A stretch of 42,831 nt of DNA from Bacteroides xylanisolvens XB1A (GCF_000210075.1 NC_021017.1:4452241-4495071), one strand, 5' to 3'; shown: positions 8,683 to 19,355, numbered from the stretch's first letter. Made by a program: numbers and translations. Notes: generated from the sequence alone by a model not told the origin.

Positions 8683-8690
8683 CAAAGATA
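8683..8690 (-). promoter_or_regulatory. -7 promoter element of the lacI-type gene
   Basis: Minus-strand TATCTTTG, a full match to TAnnTTTG, 25 bases before the start codon at 8658. No convincing -33 element is visible. Confidence 0.55.
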
Positions 8691-8760
8691 TTGATTTCAA
8701 ACAATAAATCCTAATATTGGAGTAAAATACGAATCCCATTTGCCTTTGTGTAATGCTTTT

Positions 8761-8804
8761 GTAACGTTTGCAGATTTTGGGAACGTTCCCGCAATCGTTT
8801 GCAG
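8761..8804. promoter_or_regulatory. cluster of LacI-type operator candidates
   Basis: Three sites with a central CG lie in 44 bases. The middle one is a perfect 12-bp palindrome GGGAACGTTCCC (8779-8790). The right one is GCAATCGTTTGC (8791-8802), 5 of 6 pairs symmetric. The left one (TGTAACGTTTGC, 8762-8773) is half conserved. CGTTTGCAG occurs as a direct repeat 31 bases apart (8765, 8796). They lie upstream of the operon's -33 region, where a regulator could activate or loop. Confidence 0.55.
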
Positions 8805-8847
8805 GCAAAAGAGTTAGGAAAAAACTTTTTTTCAAGCTCTTGTTCTT

Positions 8848-8855
8848 TATCTTTG
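8848..8855 (+). promoter_or_regulatory. -7 promoter element of the 15-gene operon
   Basis: TATCTTTG matches the -7 consensus exactly; a T-run near 8826-8832 may be the -33 region. The transcript would start near 8862 and carry a leader of about 127 bases before the first large gene. Confidence 0.6.
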
Positions 8856-8892
8856 CTACATCAACATGATGTCGAACTAAAGAAAAAGAACT

Positions 8893-8979
8893 ATGAAAAC
8901 ACACCTCTTTTCTTATAAGTGCGGTCGAAAGCACATCAAAGTTTACCATCTATTTGAATTGGTAATAATTAAAGGATAA
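8893..8979 (+). CDS. possible 28-residue leader peptide
   Basis: A short open frame inside the operon leader, from an ATG about 31 bases after the predicted transcript start to a TAA 9 bases before the FAD oxidoreductase start. The product begins MKTHLFSYKCGRKHIKVYH and is basic, with a hydrophobic end. The spacing suggests a translated leader that couples or regulates the next gene, but a chance frame of this length is possible. Confidence 0.3.
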   Translation: MKTHLFSYKCGRKHIKVYHLFELVIIKG

Positions 8980-8988
8980 AAAACGGTC

Positions 8989-10308
8989 ATGGACAAGAAA
9001 GTACGAAGTATAGAAATTTCGAAACGGGTTCCAATTGTGGGCAACTACGATGTAGTTGTCTGCGGTGGCGGACCAGCTGGTTTCATTGCGGCCATTGCGG
9101 CTGCTCGCAGTGGTGCGAAAACTGCTGTTGTGGAACAATATGGTTTTTTAGGTGGAATGGCTACAATGGGGCTTGTTACTCCTTTGAGTGTTTTCACCTA
9201 TAATAATGAAAAGGTGATAGGCGGTATTCCATGGGAATTTATCGAACGGCTGGAGAAGATGGGAGGCTGTATCATTGAGAAACCTCTTGGCAATGTAGCT
9301 TTTGATCCGGAGCTTTACAAACTTTTATGCCAGCAAATGATGCTGGAAGCCGGCGTGGATATGTATATGCACTCTTACTTAAGCGGTTGCCAGGCAAAAG
9401 ACGGCAAAATATCCTGTATCCTCTTTGAGAATAAGAATGGGACAGAGGCCATAAGTGCCGATATGTATATCGACTGCACTGGGGATGGTGACCTTGCCGC
9501 TATGGCGGGTGTTCCGATGCAAACAGATGATTGTAAACCGCTGCAACCTCTTTCCACCTATTTTATATTAGGCGGTGTGGATACAGATTCGCCCATGATA
9601 ATCGATGCCATGCACCATAATAAACAAGGGCAGAATTGTCATTGCATTGCAGTTCGTGAGAAACTTCTAGCAATGAAAGAGAAGCTTGGCATCCCCGAAT
9701 TCGGAGGTCCTTGGTTTTGCACCACTCTTCGTCCGGGCGAAGTAACGGTTAATATGACCCGTACTGCAGGAAATGCCATCGATAATAGAAATTTTACCGC
9801 AGCGGAATGTCGCTTACGGGAAGACGTATTTAAAATAGCACGAATCTTTAAAGAGAACTTTGAAGAGTTTAAAAACAGTTATGTGACGACCGTCGCCGTA
9901 CATGCCGGTATTCGTGAGACACGTCGTATCAAAGGTGTACATACCATTACAGCAGAAGAATATGTGAATGCTTATAAATATCCTGATAGCATATCACGCG
10001 GCGCACATCCTATAGATATCCATGTGGCAGCAGGTGCGGAACAGAGCGTAACTTTCCTTAAAAAAGCGGCGTATGTACCTTATCGTGCTCTTATAGCTGA
10101 AGATTTCCCGAATCTGCTCGTAGCGGGACGCTGTATTAGTGCTGATAAGACTTCCTTTGCGTCACTTCGCGTTCAGGCAAGTTGTATGGGGGTAGGACAA
10201 GCCGCAGGAGTAGCAGCCGCACAATGTATAAAGGCAGGTGTGACCGTACAAAAGGCTGATATTCACAATCTCATAGAGGAATTGAAGAAACTTGGAGCAA
10301 TTATATAA
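8989..10308 (+). CDS. FAD-dependent oxidoreductase (FAD_oxidored family), first copy
   Basis: A 439-residue cytoplasmic flavoenzyme, first large gene of the operon. The N-terminal dinucleotide-binding motif is clear (VVVCGGGPAGFIAAIAAARSG, about residues 20-40), followed by YGFLGGMATMG, which is typical of the FAD_oxidored group, and a second FAD contact with IDCTGDGDLAAMAGV near residue 160. The C-terminal ISADKTSFASLRVQASCMGVGQAAG block binds FAD as well. Enzymes of this group often sit in sugar-use loci of Bacteroides and Planctomycetes; the substrate is unknown, with oxidation of a sugar or polyol hydroxyl most likely. A related second copy lies at 21049-22323. No signal peptide. Confidence 0.88.
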   Translation: MDKKVRSIEISKRVPIVGNYDVVVCGGGPAGFIAAIAAARSGAKTAVVEQYGFLGGMATMGLVTPLSVFTYNNEKVIGGIPWEFIERLEKMGGCIIEKPLGNVAFDPELYKLLCQQMMLEAGVDMYMHSYLSGCQAKDGKISCILFENKNGTEAISADMYIDCTGDGDLAAMAGVPMQTDDCKPLQPLSTYFILGGVDTDSPMIIDAMHHNKQGQNCHCIAVREKLLAMKEKLGIPEFGGPWFCTTLRPGEVTVNMTRTAGNAIDNRNFTAAECRLREDVFKIARIFKENFEEFKNSYVTTVAVHAGIRETRRIKGVHTITAEEYVNAYKYPDSISRGAHPIDIHVAAGAEQSVTFLKKAAYVPYRALIAEDFPNLLVAGRCISADKTSFASLRVQASCMGVGQAAGVAAAQCIKAGVTVQKADIHNLIEELKKLGAII

Positions 10309-10322
10309 AGAAGAACCAGAAT

Positions 10323-12113
10323 ATGGAACAGTTAGATTATATTATTATTTTACTCTACTTTCTCGGACTGATTGCCGTGAGTGTTGTGATGTCCCGGAAA
10401 ATTAAAAACTCCGAAGATATGTTTATTGCCGGGCGAAATTCTTCGTGGTGGCTGTCGGGAGTCTCTTCCTACATGACTATCTTCTCGGCAAGTACCTTTG
10501 TCGTTTGGGGAGGCGTTGCTTATAAATCGGGACTTGTTGCGGTAGTTGTTGCACTTTGTCTTGGCGTAGCATCGTTTATTGTCGGTAAATGGATCTCGGG
10601 CAAATGGCGGGAGCTACGTATCAAATCGCCGGGGGAGTTCCTTACCATCCGGTTCGGACATCGCACGGTAAGTTTTTACACGATTTCAGGAATTATAGCC
10701 CGTGCGGTACATACGGCAGTGTCTCTGTATGCGGTAGCGGTTGTGATGTGTGCATTAATCAAAGTCGATGGTGGCAGTATTTTTGCAAGTACGGGTATGA
10801 TGGGCGATTCACCGATGGGTTATCTAAGTATTTGGTGGGCGCTTCTTATCCTTGGTGCCATCGCTCTTGGATACACCATTGCCGGAGGATTTCTTGCGGT
10901 ACTAATGACTGATGTAATTCAGTTCGGAGTACTTCTGGCCGTGGTTGTATTTATGATACCTCTTTCATTTAACGCGGTAGGAGGCGTAAGTGCATTTATC
11001 GATAAGGCCAGTGAGATACCGGGATTCTTCTCGGGCACATCTCCGACCTATACATGGGGGTGGCTTTTACTGTGGATATTTCTCAATGTGTCTATGATTG
11101 GCGGTGACTGGCCGTTTGTACAGCGATACATAAGCGTGCCTACTACAAGAGACGCAAAAAAGAGTACTTATTTAATCGGAATTCTTTATCTCGTCACTCC
11201 TCTTATCTGGTATCTTCCTACCATGATTTATCGTGTGATGGAACCCGGACTTGCGCTTGATTTGGATGCAACCACAATGACTTTCAACGGCGAACACGCT
11301 TATGTGAATATGAGCAAACTCGTGCTTATGAAAGGAATGGTCGGTATGATGTTGGCAGCGATGCTATCGGCTACATTGAGTAATGTTTCGGGCATTTTGA
11401 ATGTATATGCCAATGTATATACTTATGATATTTGGGGACACAAAGAGAAAAACCGTCAGGCAGATGAGAAAAAGCGTATCAAGGTAGGACGTCTCTTCAC
11501 ATTTGTCTTTGGACTTGTGATTATCGCTTTGTCAATGCTCATCCCGTTTGCCGGAGGTGCCGAAAAGGTGGTAGTAACCCTTCTTACTATGGTGATGTGT
11601 CCTTTATATATTCCGTCGATATGGGGACTGTTCTCGAAGCGGCTGACAGGCAACCAACTTATTTCTGCAATGATTCTTACCTGGCTCGTTGGTATTATGG
11701 CTCGCGTCATAATTCCCGCCTCCGTTATTAGTCCAAGCCTTATAGAGTCAGTTGCCGGTTGTGTACTTCCTGTACTTATCCTTGCAATTATGGAAGTTTG
11801 GTCGGCACGTAAAAAGTATGAAGACAATGGTTATCAAGCCATTTGTGAATATACTGATCCTGAAGCCGATCGTGAACCGACATTAAAGGAGAAGAAAGCG
11901 GTATTAATCTATTCACATTTGGCTGTTAACTGCTTCTGTATTACCATTGGTGTCGTTGCGCTCTTACTGATTGGTCTGCTTATTGCCGGCGATCCGAAGA
12001 CCCTTGCGGTCAAAGGAATTGTGATAGGAAGTATCATACTGATGATTGCCATGATACTTGCTTATGTGATATACAGAATTATATATGCAAGACGTCTGAA
12101 AATGTCTAGCTAG
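10323..12113 (+). CDS. sodium/solute symporter (SSS/SLC5 family)
   Basis: A 596-residue inner-membrane transporter with about 13-14 hydrophobic segments across its length. The start (MEQLDYIIILLYFLGLIAVSVVMSRK), the motif SSWWLSGVSSYMTIFSASTF and SPGEFLTIRFG are typical of the SSS family, which drives uptake of sugars, polyols, sialic acid or inositol with Na+. It follows the FAD enzyme by 14 bases. In this locus it would carry the small product released in the periplasm into the cell. The use of an SSS symporter rather than an MFS sugar permease suggests a polyol, acid or amino sugar, but the sequence does not decide. Confidence 0.92.
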   Translation: MEQLDYIIILLYFLGLIAVSVVMSRKIKNSEDMFIAGRNSSWWLSGVSSYMTIFSASTFVVWGGVAYKSGLVAVVVALCLGVASFIVGKWISGKWRELRIKSPGEFLTIRFGHRTVSFYTISGIIARAVHTAVSLYAVAVVMCALIKVDGGSIFASTGMMGDSPMGYLSIWWALLILGAIALGYTIAGGFLAVLMTDVIQFGVLLAVVVFMIPLSFNAVGGVSAFIDKASEIPGFFSGTSPTYTWGWLLLWIFLNVSMIGGDWPFVQRYISVPTTRDAKKSTYLIGILYLVTPLIWYLPTMIYRVMEPGLALDLDATTMTFNGEHAYVNMSKLVLMKGMVGMMLAAMLSATLSNVSGILNVYANVYTYDIWGHKEKNRQADEKKRIKVGRLFTFVFGLVIIALSMLIPFAGGAEKVVVTLLTMVMCPLYIPSIWGLFSKRLTGNQLISAMILTWLVGIMARVIIPASVISPSLIESVAGCVLPVLILAIMEVWSARKKYEDNGYQAICEYTDPEADREPTLKEKKAVLIYSHLAVNCFCITIGVVALLLIGLLIAGDPKTLAVKGIVIGSIILMIAMILAYVIYRIIYARRLKMSS

Positions 12114-12144
12114 TCAATTATTAATAACCCTAAATACTAATCAA

Positions 12145-13509
12145 ATGAATCTAAAGATGTTATTGTTTGCAAGTGTGTCGCTTGTGCTTTTTGCATCTTG
12201 TCATAACTCGGATGATCCGTATATGACACTCGCGACAAAGACACTTGATGTAGAAGCAGAAGGTGGACTTTTCACTGTTGACCTTTCATCTAATGTCTAT
12301 TACAGAGTCAATAACGATTGTCAGACCGATGGAAGCGATAGCCATTGGGCAGTTGTTGATTCGCATGAGACACAAGGTGAGATTACTAAATTTACAATCA
12401 AAGTCTCTGAAAATTCGTCGACTAGTTCACGTGTCGGTGCCATTCGTTTCATTGGCGATGATGTAACTCCTCTAAAGCTGGTTATTACCCAAAAGATGAT
12501 TGTTCCGAAAGGTATCAGTCCTATCACCGAATCGATTGACGCAACTACAACAGAATCTTCGTTCAAAGTCTTTGGCGATAAGGAGTGGAAGGCTGTGTGT
12601 ACAGATGCGGATGTGACCGTTTCTCCTGCAAATGGGGTAGGCGAATGTGATATTAAACTTACTTTCCCGGAGAACAAGACATTTGCCAAACGGACAATTA
12701 AAGTAACGGTAACCATCCAGGATGATACAGACTATACCTATACTCTTGTACAAGATGCTTTCTCGGGCATTTTGGCTGATTGGGACTTGAAGAGTTTAAC
12801 TGCCAACACAAGTGGAACATTTGCTGATGATGAGGCACAATCGGTATTCCCGGGAACCAATGGCAAGTATATTGCTCCGAGTGCCGGAAGTGGTAAGATT
12901 GAGTATTGGGCATGTGACCGGACAGGTTATGTAGAGCAGAAAGTCGTATGCAGCCGTGCCGTGGGTGCTAATGGTGACCCGTATGTATCAGGAGCTATTC
13001 CGGGTGATTATTGGTATGTCTATGGGGATATGAAAGGTACGACCATTCCTGCCGGTACCAAGATACACTTCTATTTTGTGACCAAATTAGGAACGATGTG
13101 TTCCAACTACTGGATGATCGAATTCAAGGATGGAGAAGAATGGAAACCGGCTCTTCCGACTTCGACTCTTCAGGAAAGTGCGACAGAGACACTGTCGGGT
13201 GCACCTATCAATTACTCGGTGACTATTACCTACAACTTTGCGGGAATGTTGCTCGATAGCAGTAACAATGGCGCATATATCCCTGCCGAAGGAGTATTTA
13301 CCACGACTAAGGATATGGATGAGATTGTGTTAAGATTCGGACAGGCAGGTCGTTTATGTCTTAATGGCGCCAAATTCGCTGGAAAGTATATCGACTGGAC
13401 ACATGCAAGCGGCCAGACACGTTTTTCAGCGCAACATCCGAGTAATCCTGAAACAGGTGCGGCAATCAAAGAGTATAACCAACATGTATTGCTTGAAATC
13501 GTAGAATAA
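12145..13509 (+). CDS. surface lipoprotein with BACON-type domains
   Basis: A 454-residue lipoprotein (signal ending LFASC, lipidated Cys19). The N-terminal part (about residues 25-205) contains two repeats of a beta-sandwich of the BACON type, each ending in the VITQ or LVQD strand typical of that fold. The C-terminal part (about 210-454) is beta-rich and may bind ligand or adopt a jelly-roll; I recognise no enzyme motif. Placed directly before susC, it probably takes the role of a SusE/F-like surface binding protein, although those usually follow susD. Confidence 0.75.
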   Translation: MNLKMLLFASVSLVLFASCHNSDDPYMTLATKTLDVEAEGGLFTVDLSSNVYYRVNNDCQTDGSDSHWAVVDSHETQGEITKFTIKVSENSSTSSRVGAIRFIGDDVTPLKLVITQKMIVPKGISPITESIDATTTESSFKVFGDKEWKAVCTDADVTVSPANGVGECDIKLTFPENKTFAKRTIKVTVTIQDDTDYTYTLVQDAFSGILADWDLKSLTANTSGTFADDEAQSVFPGTNGKYIAPSAGSGKIEYWACDRTGYVEQKVVCSRAVGANGDPYVSGAIPGDYWYVYGDMKGTTIPAGTKIHFYFVTKLGTMCSNYWMIEFKDGEEWKPALPTSTLQESATETLSGAPINYSVTITYNFAGMLLDSSNNGAYIPAEGVFTTTKDMDEIVLRFGQAGRLCLNGAKFAGKYIDWTHASGQTRFSAQHPSNPETGAAIKEYNQHVLLEIVE

Positions 13510-13514
13510 AGAGT

Positions 13515-16500
13515 ATGAAAAAAAGTATATTAAGCCTGTTATTGGCATGTTTCCTGCAAATCAATCTGGCTTTTGCACAGAATGTAATGAAGGGTGTCGT
13601 TAGCGATGCCAATGGTCCTCTTGTCGGAGTGGTGATCCACGATAAAGACAATGCAAAAGGTACTACCTCCGATATGTCGGGAAAGTATGCGCTCAATGGC
13701 GCTGAATCAGGCCATACAATAGAATTCCGTTATCTTGGTTATGTGACCGAGTGTGGTATGGGATGGTAAAAGTGTAGTAAATATAAAACTTAAAGAGGAT
13801 GCTGTACAACTTGAAGAGACGGTTGTTATCGGCTATGGATCTGTAAAGAAGAAAGATCTTACAGGTGCGGTCGGTGTAATCAACAGTTCGCTTATCGAGA
13901 AACAGAGCACGTCTCAACTTTCACAATCTTTGCAAGGACTGATTCCGGGACTGACGGTTACCCGTTCGAGCAGTATGCCGGGAGCGAGTGCTACGGTTCA
14001 GGTGCGTGGTGTGACAACAATGTCTGATTCGAGTCCGCTTATCCTTGTCGATGGTATGATGGTCAGTAGCCTCGACAATATAGCAAGCGAAGACGTACAG
14101 CAGATTACTGTACTTAAAGATGCAGCTTCTGCATCCATCTATGGTGCCCGTGCTGCTGCCGGTGTTATCTTGATAACGACTAAGGAGGCAACCGAGGGAC
14201 AGCTTTCGATCGGTTATAACGGAGAGATTTCGTTGTCTTCTCCTACCGAATTTCCGAAATTCCTGACAGACCCTTATCACTACATGACAATGTACAATGA
14301 ATGGTCGTGGAACGATGCCGGTAATCCTGCGGGAGGCGAGTTTGCCAACTATTCACAGGACTACATCGACAACTATGCTACCAACAACAGGTATGATCCC
14401 ATTCAATATCCTATCTATGATTGGAAAGACGCTATTCTTTCGAATACCGCTATGCGCCATAAGCACAACTTGACCATGACGTATGGCAACAAGGTAATCA
14501 AGAGCCACACTTCCGCTACCTACGAAAATGCCGACGCTATCTATAAAGGTTCAAACCACGAAAGAATCTCTATCCGTTCGCGTAATAATCTGAAGATTAG
14601 TGATAAGCTCTCCGGTTCTATCGATTTCTCGGTACGTTATGCCACGAAAAATGACCCGACTTCCGGTAGTCCGATTCGTGCAGCTTATATGTATCCTTCC
14701 ATTTATTTGGGACTTTATCCGGACGGCCGTGTAGGTCCTGGTAAAGACGGCAGTCTTAGCAATACGCTTGCCGCCTTATTGGAAGGCGGAGAGAAGAAGA
14801 CTGTATCCAACACAATGACCGGTAAATTCTCGTTGAGCTATAAGCCCATAAAAGATTTGACCCTTACTGCCAATCTGACTCCTACCGTCGGAACTGTTTC
14901 GATCAAGGAGATGAAGAAAGCCATACCTGTTTACGATGCATACGAAACCGATGTTATGCTGGGATATGTTTCAGGATATACTTCCAATTCGTTAAGTGAA
15001 GAACGCCGTAACATCAAATCATTGGAGAAACAATTCATCGCTACATACGACAAGACCTTTAGCAAGGTACATAACTTCAATGCCATGGTCGGTTATGAAG
15101 ATTATAGTTATACGTATGAAACGATGTCGGGATCGACCAACGATATATCTTTGTCTTCTTTCCCTTATCTTGATTTGGCGAACAAGAATGCTCTTGCCGT
15201 AGCCGGCAATTCTTATCAGAATGCATACCGTTCATTTTTTGGCCGTGTCATGTATAATTACGACAGCCGTTACTACCTCCAGCTCAATGCTCGTGAAGAC
15301 GGATCTTCACGTTTTCACAAGGATCACCGTTGGGGATTCTTCCCGTCCGCATCGGTGGGTTGGGTCATCTCTAACGAGAAGTTCATGCAAAACATAACCC
15401 CGATAAACTATCTGAAGTTCCGTGCCTCTATCGGTACGCTCGGTAACGAGCGGATTGGAAATTATCCTTACCAGACATACATATCGTTCAATAATGCCAT
15501 TATGTATGACAGTGCAGGTTCTACGCCCCAATCATCGATGTCTGCCGCTCAACAGGATTATGCGTATGAGAATATCCATTGGGAGAAAACACAGAGCTGG
15601 GATATAGGTGTGGATGCCGCTTTCTTTAACAATCGTCTTGACTTTAGCGCAGACTATTATTATAAGAAGACAACAGATATGCTCTTGTCGGTGGCAATCC
15701 CGTCGTTTACAGGTTATTCGGCACCTGACAGGAATGTAGGTAAAATGCATACCCGTGGTTGGGAAGTGAAACTCGGCTGGTCTGACCGTATCGGAGATGT
15801 AAGTTATGCGGTAAGTTTTAATATCTCTGATTACAAGTCTATAATAGATAATCTTAATGGCAAGCAGCAGTTTAACAGCGATGGTACCATTATTACTGAA
15901 GGTGCAGAATATAACTCCTGGTACGGATATAAGACTGCAGGTTTGTTCCAGACCGCAGAGGAAGTCAGTGAAAGCGCTCTGCTTTCGGCTTCTACCAAAC
16001 CGGGTGATGTGAAATATGTAGATGTCAGCGGTCCGGACGGCACTCCTGACGGAATTATCAATGAGACATACGACCGTGTAGTGCTTGGCAGCTCATTGCC
16101 ACACTATCTATATGGAGGTTCTATTAGTTTGGGCTGGAAAGGTCTCTCCTTCTCCTTACTCTTCAATGGTGTCGGGAAACAACTTTCACGCCTCACCGAA
16201 AGTATGATTCGCCCCATGCAGGGACAATGGCTTCCGGCTCCGTCAGTCCTTCTGAACGACAATGGCAGCCGTAATTATTGGAGTGTGTATAACACTGCAG
16301 AGCAGAACGCGGCAGCCAGCTATCCCCGTTTGAGCCATCAGGGCGGTGAATACAACAACTACAAAATGTCGGATTACTGGCTCAAGAGTAGTGCCTATAT
16401 GCGTATAAAGAATATCAACGTTGGCTATACAGTTCCTAAAAAAATCGTCTCTAAAGTCGGAATCAAGGGACTTCGGGTGTACGTCAATATCGATGATCCA

Positions 16501-16599
16501 TACTGCTTTGATAGTTATCTTTCGGGATGGGACCCTGAAGCAGGCGCTTCTACCTATATCACACGCACTTATACATTTGGAGTGGATATCAAATTCTAA
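13515..16599 (+). pseudogene. SusC-like TonB-dependent receptor split by a one-base frameshift
   Basis: The outer-membrane receptor is read in two frames. Frame one (13515-13769) has the signal peptide and the carboxypeptidase-regulatory domain up to RYLGYVTE. Frame two (from 13753 to 16599) continues with VVWDGKSVVNIKL, the ETVVIGYGSVKKKDLTG segment, the plug and the 22-strand barrel to a C-terminal Phe. Removing one base near 13752 (GAG T GTG) gives a normal protein of about 1027 residues. No slippery sequence is visible, so it is either an inactivating insertion or a sequencing error. The rest of the frame is intact, which argues for an error or a very recent mutation. It would import the locus substrate with SusD. 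Confidence 0.88.
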
Positions 16600-16605
16600 T
16601 GGAGT

Positions 16606-18363
16606 ATGAAAAAATTACATAATATGAAAAAAATACATGTATTGATTTGCATGATAGCTCTTCTATCTGTAACTTCTTGTGTGAACCTCGATCTGAATCC
16701 TCCTTCAGCCGCATCCAGTGAAAACTGGTTCTCGTCACCGGAGGAAGTTCGAATCTCATTGAACGATTTTTATCGCAGTACCTTCTTTGTTATAGAAGAA
16801 GGTTGGACGCTGGATCGTAATACGGATGACTGGGCGCAACGAACCAACATTTATACCATTGCGGCAGGTTCACTGAATGCGTCTTCTACAAGTAATCCTA
16901 ACATCAAGACTGTTTGGAGTTACACGTATAAGAACATTAGTCGTGCCAACCGAATTTTGGAGGCACTCGACAAACTTGAAGGCAAATATTCCACCACTGA
17001 ACTGAATACGCTTCGTGCCGAAGCCCGTTTTTTCAGGGCATTTGCTTATTCACGTTTGATTACTCTTTGGGGAGATGTTCCTTTCTACGTGACTTCGATT
17101 ACTCCGGAGGAAGCATTTGAGATGGGGCGTACCGACAAAGCTGTCGTTCTGAAACAAATTTATGAAGATTATGACTATGCCGCAGAAAATTTGCCGGTCG
17201 CAAATAATAATAGCGGCGCCACCCGTGTGGACAAAGGAACGGCTTATGCTTACAAGGCTCGTACCGCTCTCTATCAACACGACTATGGGACTGCCGCAAA
17301 CGCTGCGCAAGACTGTATGGATCTGGAAGTATATGACTTGGCCCCTGATTATGGAGAACTTTTCCGCGACAAGACAAGAGGAAGCAAAGAAGTTATCTTC
17401 TCTGTTGCTCACTCAAGCGACCTTGAGTTGGATGAAAACGGTAAACCTACTACACAGGCTATCGGTTCCTTTATTGCCCGTTCGGCAGGCGGTACACATA
17501 ATGCACAACCTTCGTGGGAACTTCTTGCTGTCTACGAAATGACGAATGGCAAGACGATTGATGAACCGGGCAGTGGCTTTGATCCTCACGCTCCATTTGC
17601 CAACCGTGATCCCCGTTGCCTGGAAACATTTGCTGCTCCCGGCAGCCGTATCTATGGTATTGAGTGGAACCCTGCGCCAAACGCACTCGAAGTAATGGAC
17701 TATACGCAAAATCGTATGATTACAAACAAAGATTCCAAAGGCGGTTCGGATGCTTCCAACTGTGCTTACAATGGTTGTTGCCTGCGCAAAGGCGCGCAAG
17801 AATCATGGCGTACTACTTTGTATAACGACAACCCCGTTATTCTCATGCGTTATGCCGATGTTTTGTTGATGTATGCCGAAGCTAAGATTGAACTGGGGGA
17901 GATTGACGCTACTGTCCTTGCTTGCATCAACGATGTCCGTGCCCGTGCTTATGGCACCACCCGTACACAAACCAACGACTATCCGTCCATCACGACAACC
18001 GATCAGACGGCATTGCGCAAAGTGCTCCGCCGTGAGCGTCGTGTGGAGTTTGCATGGGAAAATCTGCGCTATTTCGACTTGCTTCGTTGGCATCAGTTTG
18101 AGAATGCTTTCGGACACAATATGTACGGATTTACCCGTACAGCCAACAGGGCAAAGGAATACTTTGCGGCAGGCAACTGGTTTTGGCCGGAGACTCCGAC
18201 ATTTGACAAAGACGGATTTCCTTCTTTTGAAGCGATGGCCGACGGAACCTATATCGTCCAGCATGGTGAACGTAAGTATGATGAGAAGATTTATTTATGG
18301 CCATTGCCAAGTGATGATGTATTGATAATGAATGGCAAACTTGTTCAAAATCCAGGGTACTAA
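16606..18363 (+). CDS. SusD-like outer-membrane binding lipoprotein
   Basis: A 585-residue SusD/RagB family lipoprotein that caps the SusC receptor and binds its substrate. The lipobox is LLSVTSC. The family's TPR-like helical start (SPEEVRISLNDFYR), the AEARFFRAFAYSRLITLWGDVPF block (about residues 135-157) and the RRVEFAWENLRYFDLLRWH and LVQNPGY end are all present. The chosen ATG at 16606 has GGAG only two bases upstream; a second ATG at 16624 gives a 19-residue signal up to the Cys and is equally possible. It starts 6 bases after susC. Confidence 0.94.
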   Translation: MKKLHNMKKIHVLICMIALLSVTSCVNLDLNPPSAASSENWFSSPEEVRISLNDFYRSTFFVIEEGWTLDRNTDDWAQRTNIYTIAAGSLNASSTSNPNIKTVWSYTYKNISRANRILEALDKLEGKYSTTELNTLRAEARFFRAFAYSRLITLWGDVPFYVTSITPEEAFEMGRTDKAVVLKQIYEDYDYAAENLPVANNNSGATRVDKGTAYAYKARTALYQHDYGTAANAAQDCMDLEVYDLAPDYGELFRDKTRGSKEVIFSVAHSSDLELDENGKPTTQAIGSFIARSAGGTHNAQPSWELLAVYEMTNGKTIDEPGSGFDPHAPFANRDPRCLETFAAPGSRIYGIEWNPAPNALEVMDYTQNRMITNKDSKGGSDASNCAYNGCCLRKGAQESWRTTLYNDNPVILMRYADVLLMYAEAKIELGEIDATVLACINDVRARAYGTTRTQTNDYPSITTTDQTALRKVLRRERRVEFAWENLRYFDLLRWHQFENAFGHNMYGFTRTANRAKEYFAAGNWFWPETPTFDKDGFPSFEAMADGTYIVQHGERKYDEKIYLWPLPSDDVLIMNGKLVQNPGY

Positions 18364-18384
18364 CTTTATTAAATAAATGATATT

Positions 18385-19338
18385 ATGAGCATTGGAGAAA
18401 TTTTATTGCGCAGTCGCTATCAACCATTGAAAAGGGTGTTGAGCTATGATGTATTCAACACCGGCTTTAACGGCTGGATGACATTGATGCCTAACTTTAC
18501 GGAATATCCCGATTTTGATGTTCCCAAGACATTGGTCAATAAAGACCAGTGGCCACCGGTCATGCTTAGTTCCGCTACTTTCAGGTATCCGGGCACTCAC
18601 GGAGCTATGTCCGGCACTTACTCTCTTAAACTTTCGACAAGACCTGTTGCCGCTCCTTATACGGAGATTCCGGCGGAAGGTTGTCTGGGACATGCCATTA
18701 AGCGGCTTTCGTTCTCTCGTCCGGGCTGCAAATATTTGCAGATAGAATGTTGGTTTACATACACGGCGGAGCAGGATGTGGTGGATGGCGGTGACCGTCC
18801 GCAACCGGGTTTGCATGAGAGTTCCATCCGCGATTTTGGTATGGGATTCGATGTACAGGAGGGTGGAAAACGTTACCATGTAGGAATTCGCTATCTCAAT
18901 GCAGTAGATGGCAAATTAATGCAGAAGTGGCAGTATGAACATTCCAATGAAGACATAACCGACCGCGATTGGGCTTATGGACTTGACGGAGACTGGTGTA
19001 AGAGGGGAGTCGATCCCTGGTGGTTCGGCCGCCGTTATCCTAATGGCGACCACGATGGGTTCAAGGATTTGAAAGATGGTCATCAGAAACTCATTTATAA
19101 TGAAACCGACTGTAAACTCAATTGGCAATACATGCGTCTGAAACTTGACACAGAGCTTCGTGAATATGTAGAGTTCCAATGTCAGGACAAAATTTGGGAT
19201 ATGCGTGGCATTGCAGCCGATACCGTTGACGGATATGGACGCATCGACAATCTTATCAATCCTCTTTTCTGGGTGGGTACTGATACCAATCGTCGTGTAT
19301 TCTTTTATATAGATTCTGTTGTTGTTTCACAAGAATAA
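18385..19338 (+). CDS. unknown 317-residue protein of the uptake locus
   Basis: No signal peptide or membrane segment is visible, so it is probably cytoplasmic unless exported in another way. The sequence is rich in Trp, Tyr, Gly and Asp and in predicted beta strands (for example SGTYSLKLSTRPV, YLQIECWFTY, RRVFFYIDSVVV), which suggests a beta-sandwich or jelly-roll such as a sugar-binding fold. I do not recognise a catalytic motif. It starts 21 bases after susD and is followed after 17 bases by a small unknown gene; the two may form a pair. I have no function to offer beyond this. Confidence 0.8.
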   Translation: MSIGEILLRSRYQPLKRVLSYDVFNTGFNGWMTLMPNFTEYPDFDVPKTLVNKDQWPPVMLSSATFRYPGTHGAMSGTYSLKLSTRPVAAPYTEIPAEGCLGHAIKRLSFSRPGCKYLQIECWFTYTAEQDVVDGGDRPQPGLHESSIRDFGMGFDVQEGGKRYHVGIRYLNAVDGKLMQKWQYEHSNEDITDRDWAYGLDGDWCKRGVDPWWFGRRYPNGDHDGFKDLKDGHQKLIYNETDCKLNWQYMRLKLDTELREYVEFQCQDKIWDMRGIAADTVDGYGRIDNLINPLFWVGTDTNRRVFFYIDSVVVSQE

Positions 19339-19355
19339 ATGGAGGAATGTAATAT

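Noticed and set aside
13740..13770. programmed frameshift in susC
   Set aside because: No slippery run or downstream structure is visible; an indel is simpler.
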